Positions 28,908 to 37,242 of a stretch of DNA of 64,000 nt are shown here, piece by piece. The position numbers and the translations under genes are program-made. The notes under the pieces were generated by a model. The model had not been told where the DNA came from. It did no database searches and saw nothing but the letters and a program-made list of their open reading frames with translations. This DNA comes from Paenibacillaceae bacterium (GTDB lineage: Bacteria > Bacillota > Bacilli > Paenibacillales > CANHGK01), in contig CANHGK010000012.1 of the NCBI GenBank assembly GCA_947460235.1, positions 21,555 through 85,554 of the forward strand, given 5' to 3'. How positions within the stretch are numbered: position 1 is the first letter of the stretch; each line of letters begins with the position of its first letter.

Positions 28908-28950
28908 GGCCTCCTTTCTAGAATACTACTCTATTCTAGCGAAGGGGGCC
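28908..28950. promoter_or_regulatory. Long inverted repeat in a divergent intergenic gap
   Basis: CTAGAATA (28918-28925) and TATTCTAG (28932-28939) are perfect arms around CTACTC. Outside them GGCCTCCTT (28908-28916) nearly mirrors AAGGGGGCC (28942-28950). Each strand reads TAGAAT, a possible -10, so the palindrome may hold divergent promoters or an operator for the miniprotein and the peptidase genes; it may also be an RNA hairpin. No strong T-run follows on either strand. Confidence 0.5.
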
Positions 28951-28973
28951 GATTTTGGAAAGGAGCAACATTT

Positions 28974-30104
28974 ATGGTTCAACAGGAACGATTACTTCAA
29001 ACTTTTTTTGAATTGGTACGCATTGATAGCGAAACGACATTTGAAACAGAAATTGCTTCTGCCTTGACCTTGCGTTGGACGGAACTGGGACTTCGTGTAT
29101 TTGAAGATGATGCGCCGTCAAAAATCAAACATACGGCAGGAAATTTAATCATTAATTGGGACGCTTCAAGTGGATGTGAAGCGGTGACGCCTATTTTCTT
29201 TACGTCCCATTTTGATACCGTTGTCCCAGGCAAAGGGATTCAGCCGAGATTAGATGCAGATGGCTATATTCGTAGTGATGGTAAGACGATTTTGGGTGCC
29301 GACGACAAAGCTGGTTTAGCAGCGATGATTGAAGCTGTTCAAGTCATTCAAGAACAAGGGTTGCCACATGGTCCGATTCAATTCGTGCTTACCGTTGGCG
29401 AAGAAGCCGGATTAAATGGAGCGCGTGTGCTGGATGCGTCGTTAATCCATGCAAAAATGGGTTTTGCACTTGATTCCAATGGCCCTGTTGGGGATTTGAT
29501 CGTTGCTGCTCCAACGCAAGCAAAAATTAAAATGGAAGTATACGGTCGCTCCGCACATGCAGGTGTAAATCCGGAGGCGGGAATTAGTGCGATTCAAGTG
29601 GCAAGCAAGGCGATCTCACAAATGCAACTTGGCCGTATTGATGCAGAGACCACTGCGAACATTGGTAAATTTTCCGGAGGCGGTCCAACAAATATCGTTT
29701 GTGATTACGTAGAAATTGATGCAGAAGCACGTAGTATCCGACTCGAACGGATGCAAGAGGTTGTTGAACAAATGCGCAGCGCACTGTTAAAAACTGCAGA
29801 AACGTTTCAAGCACAAGCTAAAATGACCGATGAAATCATGTATCCGGCATATCGTTTAGAGGAAAGCGACCACGTCGTCCAAATCGCGGAGCGAGCAGTA
29901 CGTCAAATCGGTCGTATACCTCAGTTGTTAATTAGCGGAGGCGGAAGTGATGCGAATGTGTTTAATGGAAAGGGGATTCCAACGCTCAATGTCGGTGTTG
30001 GGTATGAGCATATTCATACAACGAAAGAACAAATTCCTTTGACTGAACTGGTCGCACTAACTGATTTCGTACTCGCGGTGATCTCTCAAACGGTGGAGGC
30101 ATAA
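28974..30104 (+). CDS. yqjE: M20 family metallopeptidase, PepT-like (YqjE)
   Basis: This is a cytoplasmic di-zinc peptidase of the tripeptidase T-like branch. Metal and catalytic motifs are FFTSHFDTVVPG, GADDKAGLAA, VGEEAGLNGA and the lid-domain GRSAHAGVNPEAG; a late GGGSDANVFNGKG and NVGVGYEHIHT complete the site. The protein is 376 aa. AAAGGAG precedes the ATG. B. subtilis yqjE also lies near the bkd cluster. The natural substrate is not known. Confidence 0.9.
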   Translation: MVQQERLLQTFFELVRIDSETTFETEIASALTLRWTELGLRVFEDDAPSKIKHTAGNLIINWDASSGCEAVTPIFFTSHFDTVVPGKGIQPRLDADGYIRSDGKTILGADDKAGLAAMIEAVQVIQEQGLPHGPIQFVLTVGEEAGLNGARVLDASLIHAKMGFALDSNGPVGDLIVAAPTQAKIKMEVYGRSAHAGVNPEAGISAIQVASKAISQMQLGRIDAETTANIGKFSGGGPTNIVCDYVEIDAEARSIRLERMQEVVEQMRSALLKTAETFQAQAKMTDEIMYPAYRLEESDHVVQIAERAVRQIGRIPQLLISGGGSDANVFNGKGIPTLNVGVGYEHIHTTKEQIPLTELVALTDFVLAVISQTVEA

Positions 30105-30106
30105 AA

Positions 30107-30718
30107 ATGAATCAACTAAAAAAGGATTTGCATGCGTTTCAAGTGAATTCGATCGCTGCCAATCAAGTGTTGCCGGAAGTGAGTGAGCATATTGAACCAA
30201 TTTTTCAGGGGAAAGTGATTTCATTGCAAGTGGATACCGTTCGATTACCAGACGGTGAAACCGGTACACGTGAAGTCGTAAAACACCCCGGAGCTGTTGC
30301 GGTTTTGGCGATTCATGATGATAAAATGGTCGTTGTTGAGCAATATCGTGTTGCACTTGGGCGCAGTCAGATTGAAGTTCCCGCGGGTAAGTTGAATGGA
30401 AATGAAGATATTTGGGAAGCGGCGTGTCGTGAATTGAAGGAAGAGACTGGATATATTGCTTCCGATTGGAAGCATTTATATTCTTGTTACACATCCCCTG
30501 GATTTGCAGACGAATTTATCCATTTATTTTTGGCGGAAAGCTTAATTGAAGGCGATGCCGATCCGGATGAAGATGAGTTTTTGGAGAGCTTTGAAATTAC
30601 ATTGGAACAAGCGATAAAACTCATTTCAAATGGGACGATTTCAGATGCCAAAACGATTTTATGTGTGCTCGCTTGGCAACACTATCGTATGACTGGATCG
30701 ATTCTCGGTAGCATTTAA
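30107..30718 (+). CDS. nudF: ADP-ribose pyrophosphatase (Nudix)
   Basis: The enzyme hydrolyses ADP-ribose to AMP and ribose 5-phosphate. The complete 23-residue Nudix box spans Gly94 to Tyr116, with Glu100, Arg108-Glu109 and Glu112-Glu113 in place. The preceding GRSQIEVPAGK and the later TSPGFADEFIHLF are features of the ADP-ribose branch. At 203 aa it carries about 15 extra residues at the N-terminus compared with B. subtilis NudF. It starts 2 nt after the peptidase stop. Confidence 0.92.
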   Translation: MNQLKKDLHAFQVNSIAANQVLPEVSEHIEPIFQGKVISLQVDTVRLPDGETGTREVVKHPGAVAVLAIHDDKMVVVEQYRVALGRSQIEVPAGKLNGNEDIWEAACRELKEETGYIASDWKHLYSCYTSPGFADEFIHLFLAESLIEGDADPDEDEFLESFEITLEQAIKLISNGTISDAKTILCVLAWQHYRMTGSILGSI

Positions 30719-30721
30719 GTC

Positions 30722-30748
30722 ATAATTTTCCGCTTCTGCTCATAAGGT
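30722..30748 (+). promoter_or_regulatory. Putative sigma-E promoter of spoIIM
   Basis: ATA (30722-30724), 16 nt, then CATAAGGT (30741-30748) fits the sigma-E pattern CATAnnnT. It lies 27 nt before the spoIIM start, and spoIIM is a sigma-E gene in B. subtilis. A small hairpin CCAAC-TTCA-GTTGG (30751-30764) lies at the predicted transcript start. Confidence 0.5.
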
Positions 30749-30774
30749 GGACCAACTTCAGTTGGACGGGCGGG

Positions 30775-31395
30775 ATGAAAATGCAACGGATGGGTTGGTA
30801 TGTTTTTGTTATTGGGATTTTTGTGGTCGGTGTTTGTTTTGGAACATGGTTAATGATGGTTTTAACAAATGACCAACGTGTTGAACTTTGGACATGGCTG
30901 AAACAATGGTACTCTCAACCGGATTCGTGGTCTGCTGCAGATCACACGGACGCTTGGCAACAGACGAGTATTTCTCATATGAAATGGATTTTGTTTATTT
31001 GGTTATGTGGATTGACTGTCGTTGGCATTCCGTTCGTGCTTTTGGTCAACTTTTTCAAAGGTGTTATGGTTGGATTTACAATGGGGTTGTTTGCTGTTTC
31101 TGCATCATGGCATGGCATTTTTGCAGGTGCGATTAGTATATTGCCAACAAATTTATTGCTAATGCCGGTGATGATTTTAATTAGCGTAAGCAGTATCCAT
31201 TTTGCGCTAACGGTCATCCGTGAGCGGTTTGTTCAAAAAAACGGTCCAGTTTTTCCGGTGCTCGTACAGCATTCAGGCATTGCATTTGCTATTTTGATAG
31301 TAGTAGTTGGCATATCATGGGTGGAAGTTAATGCGCTACCGGTATGGATGGATTGGATTTGGTCGCACTGGCCTAGTTTACGCATTTTTGTTTGA
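30775..31395 (+). CDS. spoIIM: Stage II sporulation protein M
   Basis: SpoIIM is the membrane scaffold of the SpoIID-SpoIIM-SpoIIP machine that thins septal peptidoglycan during engulfment. The 206-aa protein has five hydrophobic segments: about residues 8-26, 67-92, 97-112, 118-140 and 160-178. The conserved core is VLLVNFFKGVMVGFTMGLF. Two in-frame ATGs (30775 and 30781) are both possible. It precedes fur, the B. subtilis order. Confidence 0.87.
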   Translation: MKMQRMGWYVFVIGIFVVGVCFGTWLMMVLTNDQRVELWTWLKQWYSQPDSWSAADHTDAWQQTSISHMKWILFIWLCGLTVVGIPFVLLVNFFKGVMVGFTMGLFAVSASWHGIFAGAISILPTNLLLMPVMILISVSSIHFALTVIRERFVQKNGPVFPVLVQHSGIAFAILIVVVGISWVEVNALPVWMDWIWSHWPSLRIFV

Positions 31396-31421
31396 CAGTA
31401 AATTAAGGTGAAATCTATAAT
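31392..31421 (+). promoter_or_regulatory. Consensus sigma-A promoter of fur
   Basis: TTGACA (31392-31397), 18-nt spacer, TATAAT (31416-31421). Both hexamers are perfect. The -35 begins before the spoIIM stop codon. The start would be near 31428, about 26 nt before the fur GTG. Confidence 0.88.
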
Positions 31422-31429
31422 GATTACAA
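31415..31429. promoter_or_regulatory. PerR-box-like operator over the fur -10
   Basis: CTATAATGATTACAA matches the Bacillus Per box TTATAATnATTATAA at 12 of 14 defined positions. It covers the -10 and predicted start, where a bound repressor would block transcription. In B. subtilis fur is itself a PerR target. The same site could be read as half of a Fur box. Confidence 0.6.
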
Positions 31430-31453
31430 ATGTTCGTTTTAGGAGGATCCGCG

Positions 31454-31936
31454 GTGGAAGACCGAATTGAACGGATCAAGCAATTATTGCAGAATCACAA
31501 TTATAAACTAACACCGCAGCGTGAGGCGACGGTACGCGTACTCCTCGAGAACGAAGAGGATCATTTGAGCGCAGAGGATGTCTTTATGCTGGTGAAGGAT
31601 AAAGCGCCAGAAACGGGTCTTGCAACGGTATATCGGACATTGGAATTGCTTGCAGAACTGCAAATTGTTCACAAGATGAATTTTGGTGACGGTGTTGCGA
31701 GGTACGATTTGCGTTCGGAAAACATGGAGCGACATCATCATCATTTGCTTTGCATCCAATGTGGTACGGTAGATGAGATTATGGATAATTGGCTTGTGGC
31801 GATTGAAGAACGCGTTGAAAAAGAGTATAAATTTCAAATTACGGATCACCGTTTGGTGTTCCATGGTGTCTGTTATCGGTGTAGCGGGAAATCGCGTCCG
31901 GATCGTCTTGGTGTAGACCCAGGTTTGAGCAATTAA
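31454..31936 (+). CDS. fur: Ferric uptake regulator family repressor (Fur)
   Basis: The 160-aa protein is a metal-dependent DNA-binding repressor. The winged helix includes YKLTPQREATVRVLLE, the recognition region GLATVYRTLELL and the metal-site HHHHLLCIQC. Structural zinc ligands are Cys100, Cys103, Cys140 and Cys143. Family members Fur, Zur and PerR are hard to separate. Position next to spoIIM and xerD, and the Per-like operator, favour Fur. AGGAGG stands 7 nt before GTG 31454; the frame is open eight codons upstream but without a site. Confidence 0.88.
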   Translation: MEDRIERIKQLLQNHNYKLTPQREATVRVLLENEEDHLSAEDVFMLVKDKAPETGLATVYRTLELLAELQIVHKMNFGDGVARYDLRSENMERHHHHLLCIQCGTVDEIMDNWLVAIEERVEKEYKFQITDHRLVFHGVCYRCSGKSRPDRLGVDPGLSN

Positions 31937-31937
31937 G

Positions 31938-31987
31938 AGCACATCGTTTCGGCAGGGTTAGCCGACCTAACGTCGTGCTTTTTTTAT
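31938..31987 (+). terminator. Intrinsic terminator after fur
   Basis: AGCAC/GTGCT closes a stem that also pairs CGTT with AACG and CGGC with GCCG (31938-31979), followed by seven T. It begins 2 nt after the fur stop. Confidence 0.85.
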
Positions 31988-32020
31988 CCAAAGATGATTT
32001 CATTAGGGGGGGCGATCACG

Positions 32021-33124
32021 ATGCACGTCGGAGTTCCTAAAGAAATAAAGGCGGATGAGCGGCGGGTTGCGTTAATACCAAGTGTGGTAAGTGCTTTAAC
32101 ATCACGTGGACATCTTGTGCGTGTGGAATATGGTGCTGGTGTCGGTAGCGGGTTTGCTGATGATGAGTTTAAGTGTGCGGGTGCGCTCATGTGCGATGCA
32201 GACGATGTTTGGAATGCATCAGAATTGATCGTCAAAGTGAAAGAGCCATTGGCCGCTGAAGTGCATTATTTTCGTAAGGGGTTGGCTTTATTTACGTTTT
32301 TGCATTTGGCGGCAGTTCCTGAGCTTGCAAAGGCATTATGTGATTCTGGGGTGACTGGAATTGCCTATGAAACAGTTCAGATGAATGATGGCCGATTGCC
32401 GCTACTCGCACCGATGAGTGAAGTTGCCGGCCGTATGTCGATTCAAATTGCGGCACATTTGCTCGAAAGTCCTAATGGTGGCCGCGGTCAACTGATGGGC
32501 GGGGTGCCCGGTGTGCCTGCGGCAAATGTAGTTATCGTCGGAGCTGGTGTCGTTGGAACGCAAGCGATGCAAATCGCACTTGGGATGGGTGCGAATGTAA
32601 CGATTTTTGACCGAAACGTTGATCGCCTTCGTTCGATCGATGTGATGGAACGTGGGCGAGTGCAAACGAGATATCCTCATCCTGCGGATGTAATGGAAGT
32701 CACTTCGCATGCAGATGTTCTGATTGGTGCGGTTCTTATTCCTGGGGCAAAGGCACCTAAAGTGATCACAATTCAAATGGTGGAGAAAATGAAACCAGGT
32801 TCAGTAATCGTGGATGTCGCGATCGACCAAGGCGGTTCTGTCGAGACAATGGATCGTGTGACATCGCATCGTTATCCGACATTTGAAAAATTTGGCGTAT
32901 TGCATTATGCAGTTCCGAATATTCCAGGTGCTGTTCCTCGGACGGCGACGATGGCGCTTGTCAATGCAACGTTTCCCTTTCTAGAACGCATGGTTGGGAT
33001 GGGCGTTGTAGAAGCTTTGCGAACTGACTCGGCGCTACGGTTAGGATTAAATACGTACGATGGTGCAATTGCACACGCAGCTGTTGCGGAAGCTTTAGGT
33101 ATGCCTTATGTTGCTTTTCATTGA
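32021..33124 (+). CDS. ald: Alanine dehydrogenase
   Basis: The enzyme converts L-alanine to pyruvate and ammonia with NAD; in B. subtilis it supports growth on alanine and sporulation. The 367-aa protein begins MHVGVPKEIKADERRVALIP, has the active-site Lys region IVKVKEPL near 70, the His region FTFLHLAA near 96, and the NAD loop IVGAGVVGTQAMQIA near 170. AGGGGGGCGATC precedes ATG 32021. It sits between fur and xerD, where B. subtilis has a DUF4227 gene instead. Confidence 0.94.
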   Translation: MHVGVPKEIKADERRVALIPSVVSALTSRGHLVRVEYGAGVGSGFADDEFKCAGALMCDADDVWNASELIVKVKEPLAAEVHYFRKGLALFTFLHLAAVPELAKALCDSGVTGIAYETVQMNDGRLPLLAPMSEVAGRMSIQIAAHLLESPNGGRGQLMGGVPGVPAANVVIVGAGVVGTQAMQIALGMGANVTIFDRNVDRLRSIDVMERGRVQTRYPHPADVMEVTSHADVLIGAVLIPGAKAPKVITIQMVEKMKPGSVIVDVAIDQGGSVETMDRVTSHRYPTFEKFGVLHYAVPNIPGAVPRTATMALVNATFPFLERMVGMGVVEALRTDSALRLGLNTYDGAIAHAAVAEALGMPYVAFH

Positions 33125-33145
33125 TAATCATTGGCAGGTGTAGGT

Positions 33146-34078
33146 ATGAGTTCAGTCATTCCGGTAGCAATGGGCTTAACATTAAAAGAATATGCCGATT
33201 ATTTAGCGGTAGAGAAAGGGTTATCCTCGAATACGTTAGAGGCGTACGAGCGGGATTTGACGTATTTATTAGAACAACTTGGGCAGCGCGGTGTTTCGTC
33301 ATGTGCAGAAGTGACGGAAGCGGCGCTGCTTGGTGTTTTGTCGGCACTTCGCAGGGCACGCCGGGCGTCTTCAACGGTGGCACGAATGATTGTTTCGTGG
33401 CGCGGTTTTTTTCAATTTTTGGTTCGCGAAGGAATGATCCCAAGTGATCCAACAGAACATTTGGAAGGACCATCGGTGCCGCGGAAATTGCCGCGTGTAT
33501 TATCTGAGCAAGAAATTGAAAGCTTATTGAAAGCTCCAGACACAACAGACGTACTTGGGATTCGAGAACGAGCGATGCTTGAATTGATGTATGCAACTGG
33601 TCTTCGCGTTTCAGAAGTCGTTAATTTGAATGTTCAAGATATTTTACCTGGCGTGCCGTTGCTTCGAACGATGGGAAAAGGTAGTAAAGAAAGGATGGTT
33701 CCATACGGCTCCCATGCTACGCACTGGATTCAACGCTATTTACGGGATGTGCGTCAAACATTAACTGCAAAACATCAGTCAGAACAAGCATTGTTTGTGA
33801 ATCATCATGGCGGCCGTTTAACTCGGCAAGGGTGTTGGAAGTTAATTAAAAAATTGGCAGTAGTCGCTGGGGTCGGTCTCGGGTTGACACCGCATACGCT
33901 TAGACATTCGTTTGCTACTCATTTGCTAGAACACGGTGCAGATTTACGGGTTGTTCAGGAAATGCTCGGACATGCAGACATTGCTACTACGCAAATCTAT
34001 ACGCATGTGTCGCGTACGCATATTAAAAAAGTGTATGACAACGCACATCCGCGAGCGAAACGGAAAGGTGGTTCTTGA
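33146..34078 (+). CDS. xerD: Tyrosine recombinase XerD
   Basis: XerD with XerC resolves chromosome dimers at dif. The 310-aa protein has a SAM-like N-terminal domain and the full catalytic set: Arg154 (ATGLRVSE), Lys178 (GKGSKER), His250 and Arg253 (HTLRHSFATHLL), His276 (LGHADIATT) and nucleophile Tyr285. Position before deoB and punA is the ripX/xerD position of B. subtilis. ATG 33146 has AGGTG 5 nt upstream; a TTG five codons earlier is possible. Confidence 0.94.
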   Translation: MSSVIPVAMGLTLKEYADYLAVEKGLSSNTLEAYERDLTYLLEQLGQRGVSSCAEVTEAALLGVLSALRRARRASSTVARMIVSWRGFFQFLVREGMIPSDPTEHLEGPSVPRKLPRVLSEQEIESLLKAPDTTDVLGIRERAMLELMYATGLRVSEVVNLNVQDILPGVPLLRTMGKGSKERMVPYGSHATHWIQRYLRDVRQTLTAKHQSEQALFVNHHGGRLTRQGCWKLIKKLAVVAGVGLGLTPHTLRHSFATHLLEHGADLRVVQEMLGHADIATTQIYTHVSRTHIKKVYDNAHPRAKRKGGS

Positions 34079-34081
34079 TCA

Positions 34082-35278
34082 ATGGTCGATCGGGTGATTT
34101 TGATTGTACTAGATAGCGTTGGGATCGGAGAAGCACCGGATGCTAAAGACTATGGTGATATTGGATCAGATACGCTCGGGCATTTGTATGCGCGAATTCC
34201 CGGATTTCGTTTACCGAATTTTGAACGCATCGGACTTCATGCGTTATTACAGGTAAAACCTGATCTATCAGGATCTTTAGAACGCATAGAGTCGACAGGT
34301 GCATACGGAAGATTGCAGGAAATTTCAAATGGTAAAGATACGATGACCGGACACTGGGAATTGCTCGGTATTCATATGACGACGCCATTGGATACGTACC
34401 CGCAAGGTTTTCCTGTGGATTGGATCGTAGCGCTTGAGAAGCATACTGGGCGTGGTGTAATCGGAAATTGCGTTGCATCAGGAACGGCGATTTTGGATGA
34501 ACTTGGACCAGAACAAATGCGGACTGGCAAATGGATTGTGTATACGTCTGCGGACAGTGTATTTCAAATTGCGGCGCATGAGGAGATGATCCCGCTAGAC
34601 GAATTGTATGAAGCATGCCGGTTTATGCGTGAGTATACGCTCGCTACTCCTCAATCTGTAGGAAGGATTATTGCCCGTCCGTATAAAGGGGTAGCAGGTG
34701 CATTTGAGCGGACATCGAATCGGCATGATTATGCAATGGTTCCGCCGAAACGGACGGCGTTGAATGAATTGAAGGATGCAGGACTTGATGTGTTAGCGGT
34801 TGGCAAAATCAATGATATTTTTTCTGGTCAAGGGATTACCGCTACTTGGTCTTCAAAAGATAATGCAGATGGCATGCGATTGACGCTAGAACGAGTAAGA
34901 GAATCGTTTCGCGGTTTATTGTTTACAAATTTGGTCGATTTTGATGCGAAATATGGACATCGCCGGGATGCACAAGGATATGCTCGGGCACTCACTCAAT
35001 TTGATGAATGGTTGCCTTCGCTCCAAGCGGAAATGACAGAGCGGGATTTGTTGATCATTACGGCTGATCATGGAAATGACCCATATCACCCTGGCACCGA
35101 TCATACACGGGAATATGTGCCGTTACTTGTTTGGAATAAGCAATTAATCGGGTCAATTGACTTAGGTGTTCGCGGAACTTTTGCTGATATCGCTGCAACA
35201 ATTTCTGATGTATTTGGTTTAAAAAAGCCTGACATTGGTGACAGTTTTTATCGTATAATTGTGGAACAGATAAATTAG
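34082..35278 (+). CDS. deoB: Phosphopentomutase
   Basis: DeoB interconverts (deoxy)ribose 1-phosphate and 5-phosphate, linking nucleoside breakdown to central metabolism. This 398-aa alkaline-phosphatase-superfamily protein has the metal and phospho-site motifs LDSVGIGEAPDA, NGKDTMTGHWE (Thr acceptor) and ITADHGNDP followed by GTDHTREYVPLL. It begins 3 nt after xerD and is followed by two nucleoside phosphorylase genes whose ribose 1-phosphate product it would use. Confidence 0.96.
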   Translation: MVDRVILIVLDSVGIGEAPDAKDYGDIGSDTLGHLYARIPGFRLPNFERIGLHALLQVKPDLSGSLERIESTGAYGRLQEISNGKDTMTGHWELLGIHMTTPLDTYPQGFPVDWIVALEKHTGRGVIGNCVASGTAILDELGPEQMRTGKWIVYTSADSVFQIAAHEEMIPLDELYEACRFMREYTLATPQSVGRIIARPYKGVAGAFERTSNRHDYAMVPPKRTALNELKDAGLDVLAVGKINDIFSGQGITATWSSKDNADGMRLTLERVRESFRGLLFTNLVDFDAKYGHRRDAQGYARALTQFDEWLPSLQAEMTERDLLIITADHGNDPYHPGTDHTREYVPLLVWNKQLIGSIDLGVRGTFADIAATISDVFGLKKPDIGDSFYRIIVEQIN

Positions 35279-35293
35279 AGGAGCGGTAGAGAA

Positions 35294-36148
35294 ATGAGTG
35301 CAGCAGAACATGGAACGGGACATGCTCAACATGATTTTTTTCACATGATAAATGAAGCGGCAGATTTTATTAAAGCGAGAATCGTTGAGATTCCTCAAAT
35401 CGGTATGATTTTAGGGTCAGGACTGGGGATGTTAGCGAAACGTATCGAATCGCCAATTGTGATTCCATATGCTGAAATTCCACATTTTCCACGTTCAACC
35501 GTTGAAGGGCATGCCGGCGAGTTGGTGATTGGAACACTTGAAGGGCGCCGTGTCATTGCAATGAATGGTCGTTTTCACATTTATGAAGGATATACTCCCC
35601 AAGCGATTACGTTCCCAGTGCGGGTGATGAAGCGACTAGGGATTGAATCGCTCGTCGTAACCAATGCGGCTGGAGGTATTAATACATCTTATTCACCAGG
35701 TGATTTGATGATTATCTCGGATCATTTGAATATGCAATTCCGTCATCCATTAATCGGACCAAATGATGATTCCTTTGGCGTTCGTTTTCCAGATATGAGT
35801 GCCGCATACAGTCCTCGTCTGCGTGCGATTGCCAAACAAGTTGCAGCAGCACAATCCTTAGGGATTCAAGAAGGTGTGTATGTTGGGTTGACGGGTCCTT
35901 CTTATGAGACACCTGCAGAAATTCGTATGTTCCGTACGTTAGGTGCAGATGCAGTTGGAATGTCTACGGTAGCGGAAGTACTTATTGCTAGACATGCGGG
36001 GATTGAAGTGCTCGGAATTTCTTGTATTAGTAATATGGCGGCAGGCATTTTGCCACAACCGTTATCACATCTTGAAGTGATGGAAACAACGGAACGTGTG
36101 AAAGATTCATTCGCGAAACTTGTATTAGGAATTTTGCCTCACATGTAA
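35294..36148 (+). CDS. punA: Purine nucleoside phosphorylase (inosine/guanosine type)
   Basis: This trimeric-type PNP splits inosine and guanosine with phosphate. The 284-aa protein has the phosphate loop GSGLG at 41-45, EGHAGELVIG, and the base site of the human/B. subtilis enzymes: Tyr204-Glu205 in GPSYETPAE, Asn247 in SCISNMA, and His259 for the ribose. All expected residues are in place. GAGGAG precedes the ATG. It is followed 30 nt later by a paralogue. Confidence 0.94.
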   Translation: MSAAEHGTGHAQHDFFHMINEAADFIKARIVEIPQIGMILGSGLGMLAKRIESPIVIPYAEIPHFPRSTVEGHAGELVIGTLEGRRVIAMNGRFHIYEGYTPQAITFPVRVMKRLGIESLVVTNAAGGINTSYSPGDLMIISDHLNMQFRHPLIGPNDDSFGVRFPDMSAAYSPRLRAIAKQVAAAQSLGIQEGVYVGLTGPSYETPAEIRMFRTLGADAVGMSTVAEVLIARHAGIEVLGISCISNMAAGILPQPLSHLEVMETTERVKDSFAKLVLGILPHM

Positions 36149-36178
36149 TCGCAAAGATTCATTTAAGGGGGTGATGCC

Positions 36179-37012
36179 GTGGCACTGACACGAGCGGACC
36201 TTGTTTATTCAGCAACGGAAGCTGTGAAGCAACGATTAGGCGGACGTCAACCCGTAATCGGAATGATATTAGGTTCCGGTCTGGGGGAATTAGCGCGGCA
36301 AATAATCGATCCAATCACGATTCCATATGCTGATGTCCCGCATATGCCTGCCTCCACAGTAGCAGGGCACGCGGGTCGGTTCGTATGCGGCCAATTTGAG
36401 GGACATACCGTTCTCATGATGCAAGGTCGGGTACACTATTACGAAGGTTATCCAATGGGCGATTTGGTTTTACCTGTTTATGTGATGAAAGAACTTGGTG
36501 TGAAGACGTTAATTGTAACGAATGCAGCTGGTGGGATGAATCCATTGTTCCAGCCAGGTGATGTGATGTTGATCAGCGATCACATTAACTGGACGGGTGA
36601 CCACCCGCTAATTGGTCCAAATGATGCACGGTTAGGACTGCGATTTCATGATATGTCCGCAGCATATGATCCTGAATTGTTAACATTAGCAACGCAAGTA
36701 TCCGTTTCCGTACCGGAATTGCGACTTCGGGTAGGTGTATATGCGGCTATTAGTGGTCCAGCATATTTGACGCCTGGGGAACTACGTTTGTTAGCTCGTG
36801 TTGGCGCAGACGCAGTTGGCATGTCTACTGTTGCGGAAGTGATTGCGGCGAGGCATGCTGGATTACGTGTGCTAGGTTTCTCGTGTATTACAGATATGGC
36901 GATTGCGGACCATTTGGAGCCGCTGTCGCACGAACAAGTTCTTGCTGTTGCAGAACGCACGAAACCTGCAATGGTAAGGTGGTTACACGAATTGTTACGT
37001 GTAATCATTTGA
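36179..37012 (+). CDS. PNP-family paralogue with altered base-binding residues
   Basis: The 277-aa protein aligns over its length with the preceding PNP. It keeps the phosphate loop GSGLG (32-36), the AGHAG motif, NAAGG and ribose-site His251. The two purine-recognition residues differ: the Glu of GPSYE is Leu197 (GPAYL), and the Asn of the ITN motif is Asp239 (CITDMA). In human PNP an Asn-to-Asp change at this position opens the enzyme to adenosine, and MTA phosphorylases carry Asp there. A 6-aminopurine nucleoside or another base is therefore likely (inference). The start is GTG 36179 after GGGGGTGATGCC. Confidence 0.85.
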   Translation: MALTRADLVYSATEAVKQRLGGRQPVIGMILGSGLGELARQIIDPITIPYADVPHMPASTVAGHAGRFVCGQFEGHTVLMMQGRVHYYEGYPMGDLVLPVYVMKELGVKTLIVTNAAGGMNPLFQPGDVMLISDHINWTGDHPLIGPNDARLGLRFHDMSAAYDPELLTLATQVSVSVPELRLRVGVYAAISGPAYLTPGELRLLARVGADAVGMSTVAEVIAARHAGLRVLGFSCITDMAIADHLEPLSHEQVLAVAERTKPAMVRWLHELLRVII

Positions 37013-37031
37013 CACAGGGGAGGGTGATGGC

Positions 37032-37226
37032 ATGAACATTGGGTCACAAATACCTGCGAGTATTTCTCAGAATGATCCCGTGAAACAAGCCGTCGACATT
37101 CAGTTGATGCGAAGAACGAAAGATATGGCCCAGCAACAATCGCAAGCCATTTTGGATGCGATGCCCAAAACCCCGAATACTCCAACGCACCCTTATTTGG
37201 GGCAACGGATTGATATTCGATTTTAG
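37032..37226 (+). CDS. yjfB: YjfB-family small protein
   Basis: A 64-aa soluble protein with a helical middle (VKQAVDIQLMRRTKDMAQQQ) and the C-terminal PYLGQRIDIRF, resembling YjfB, a family labelled putative motility protein without proven function. GGGAGGG precedes the ATG. It closes the deoB-PNP run and is followed by a strong terminator. Confidence 0.7.
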   Translation: MNIGSQIPASISQNDPVKQAVDIQLMRRTKDMAQQQSQAILDAMPKTPNTPTHPYLGQRIDIRF

Positions 37227-37242
37227 ATGAAGATAGTTTTTT

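Noticed and set aside
33121..33447. Plus-strand 108-codon frame overlapping the xerD start
   Set aside because: It is out of frame with the well-supported recombinase and shows no domain.
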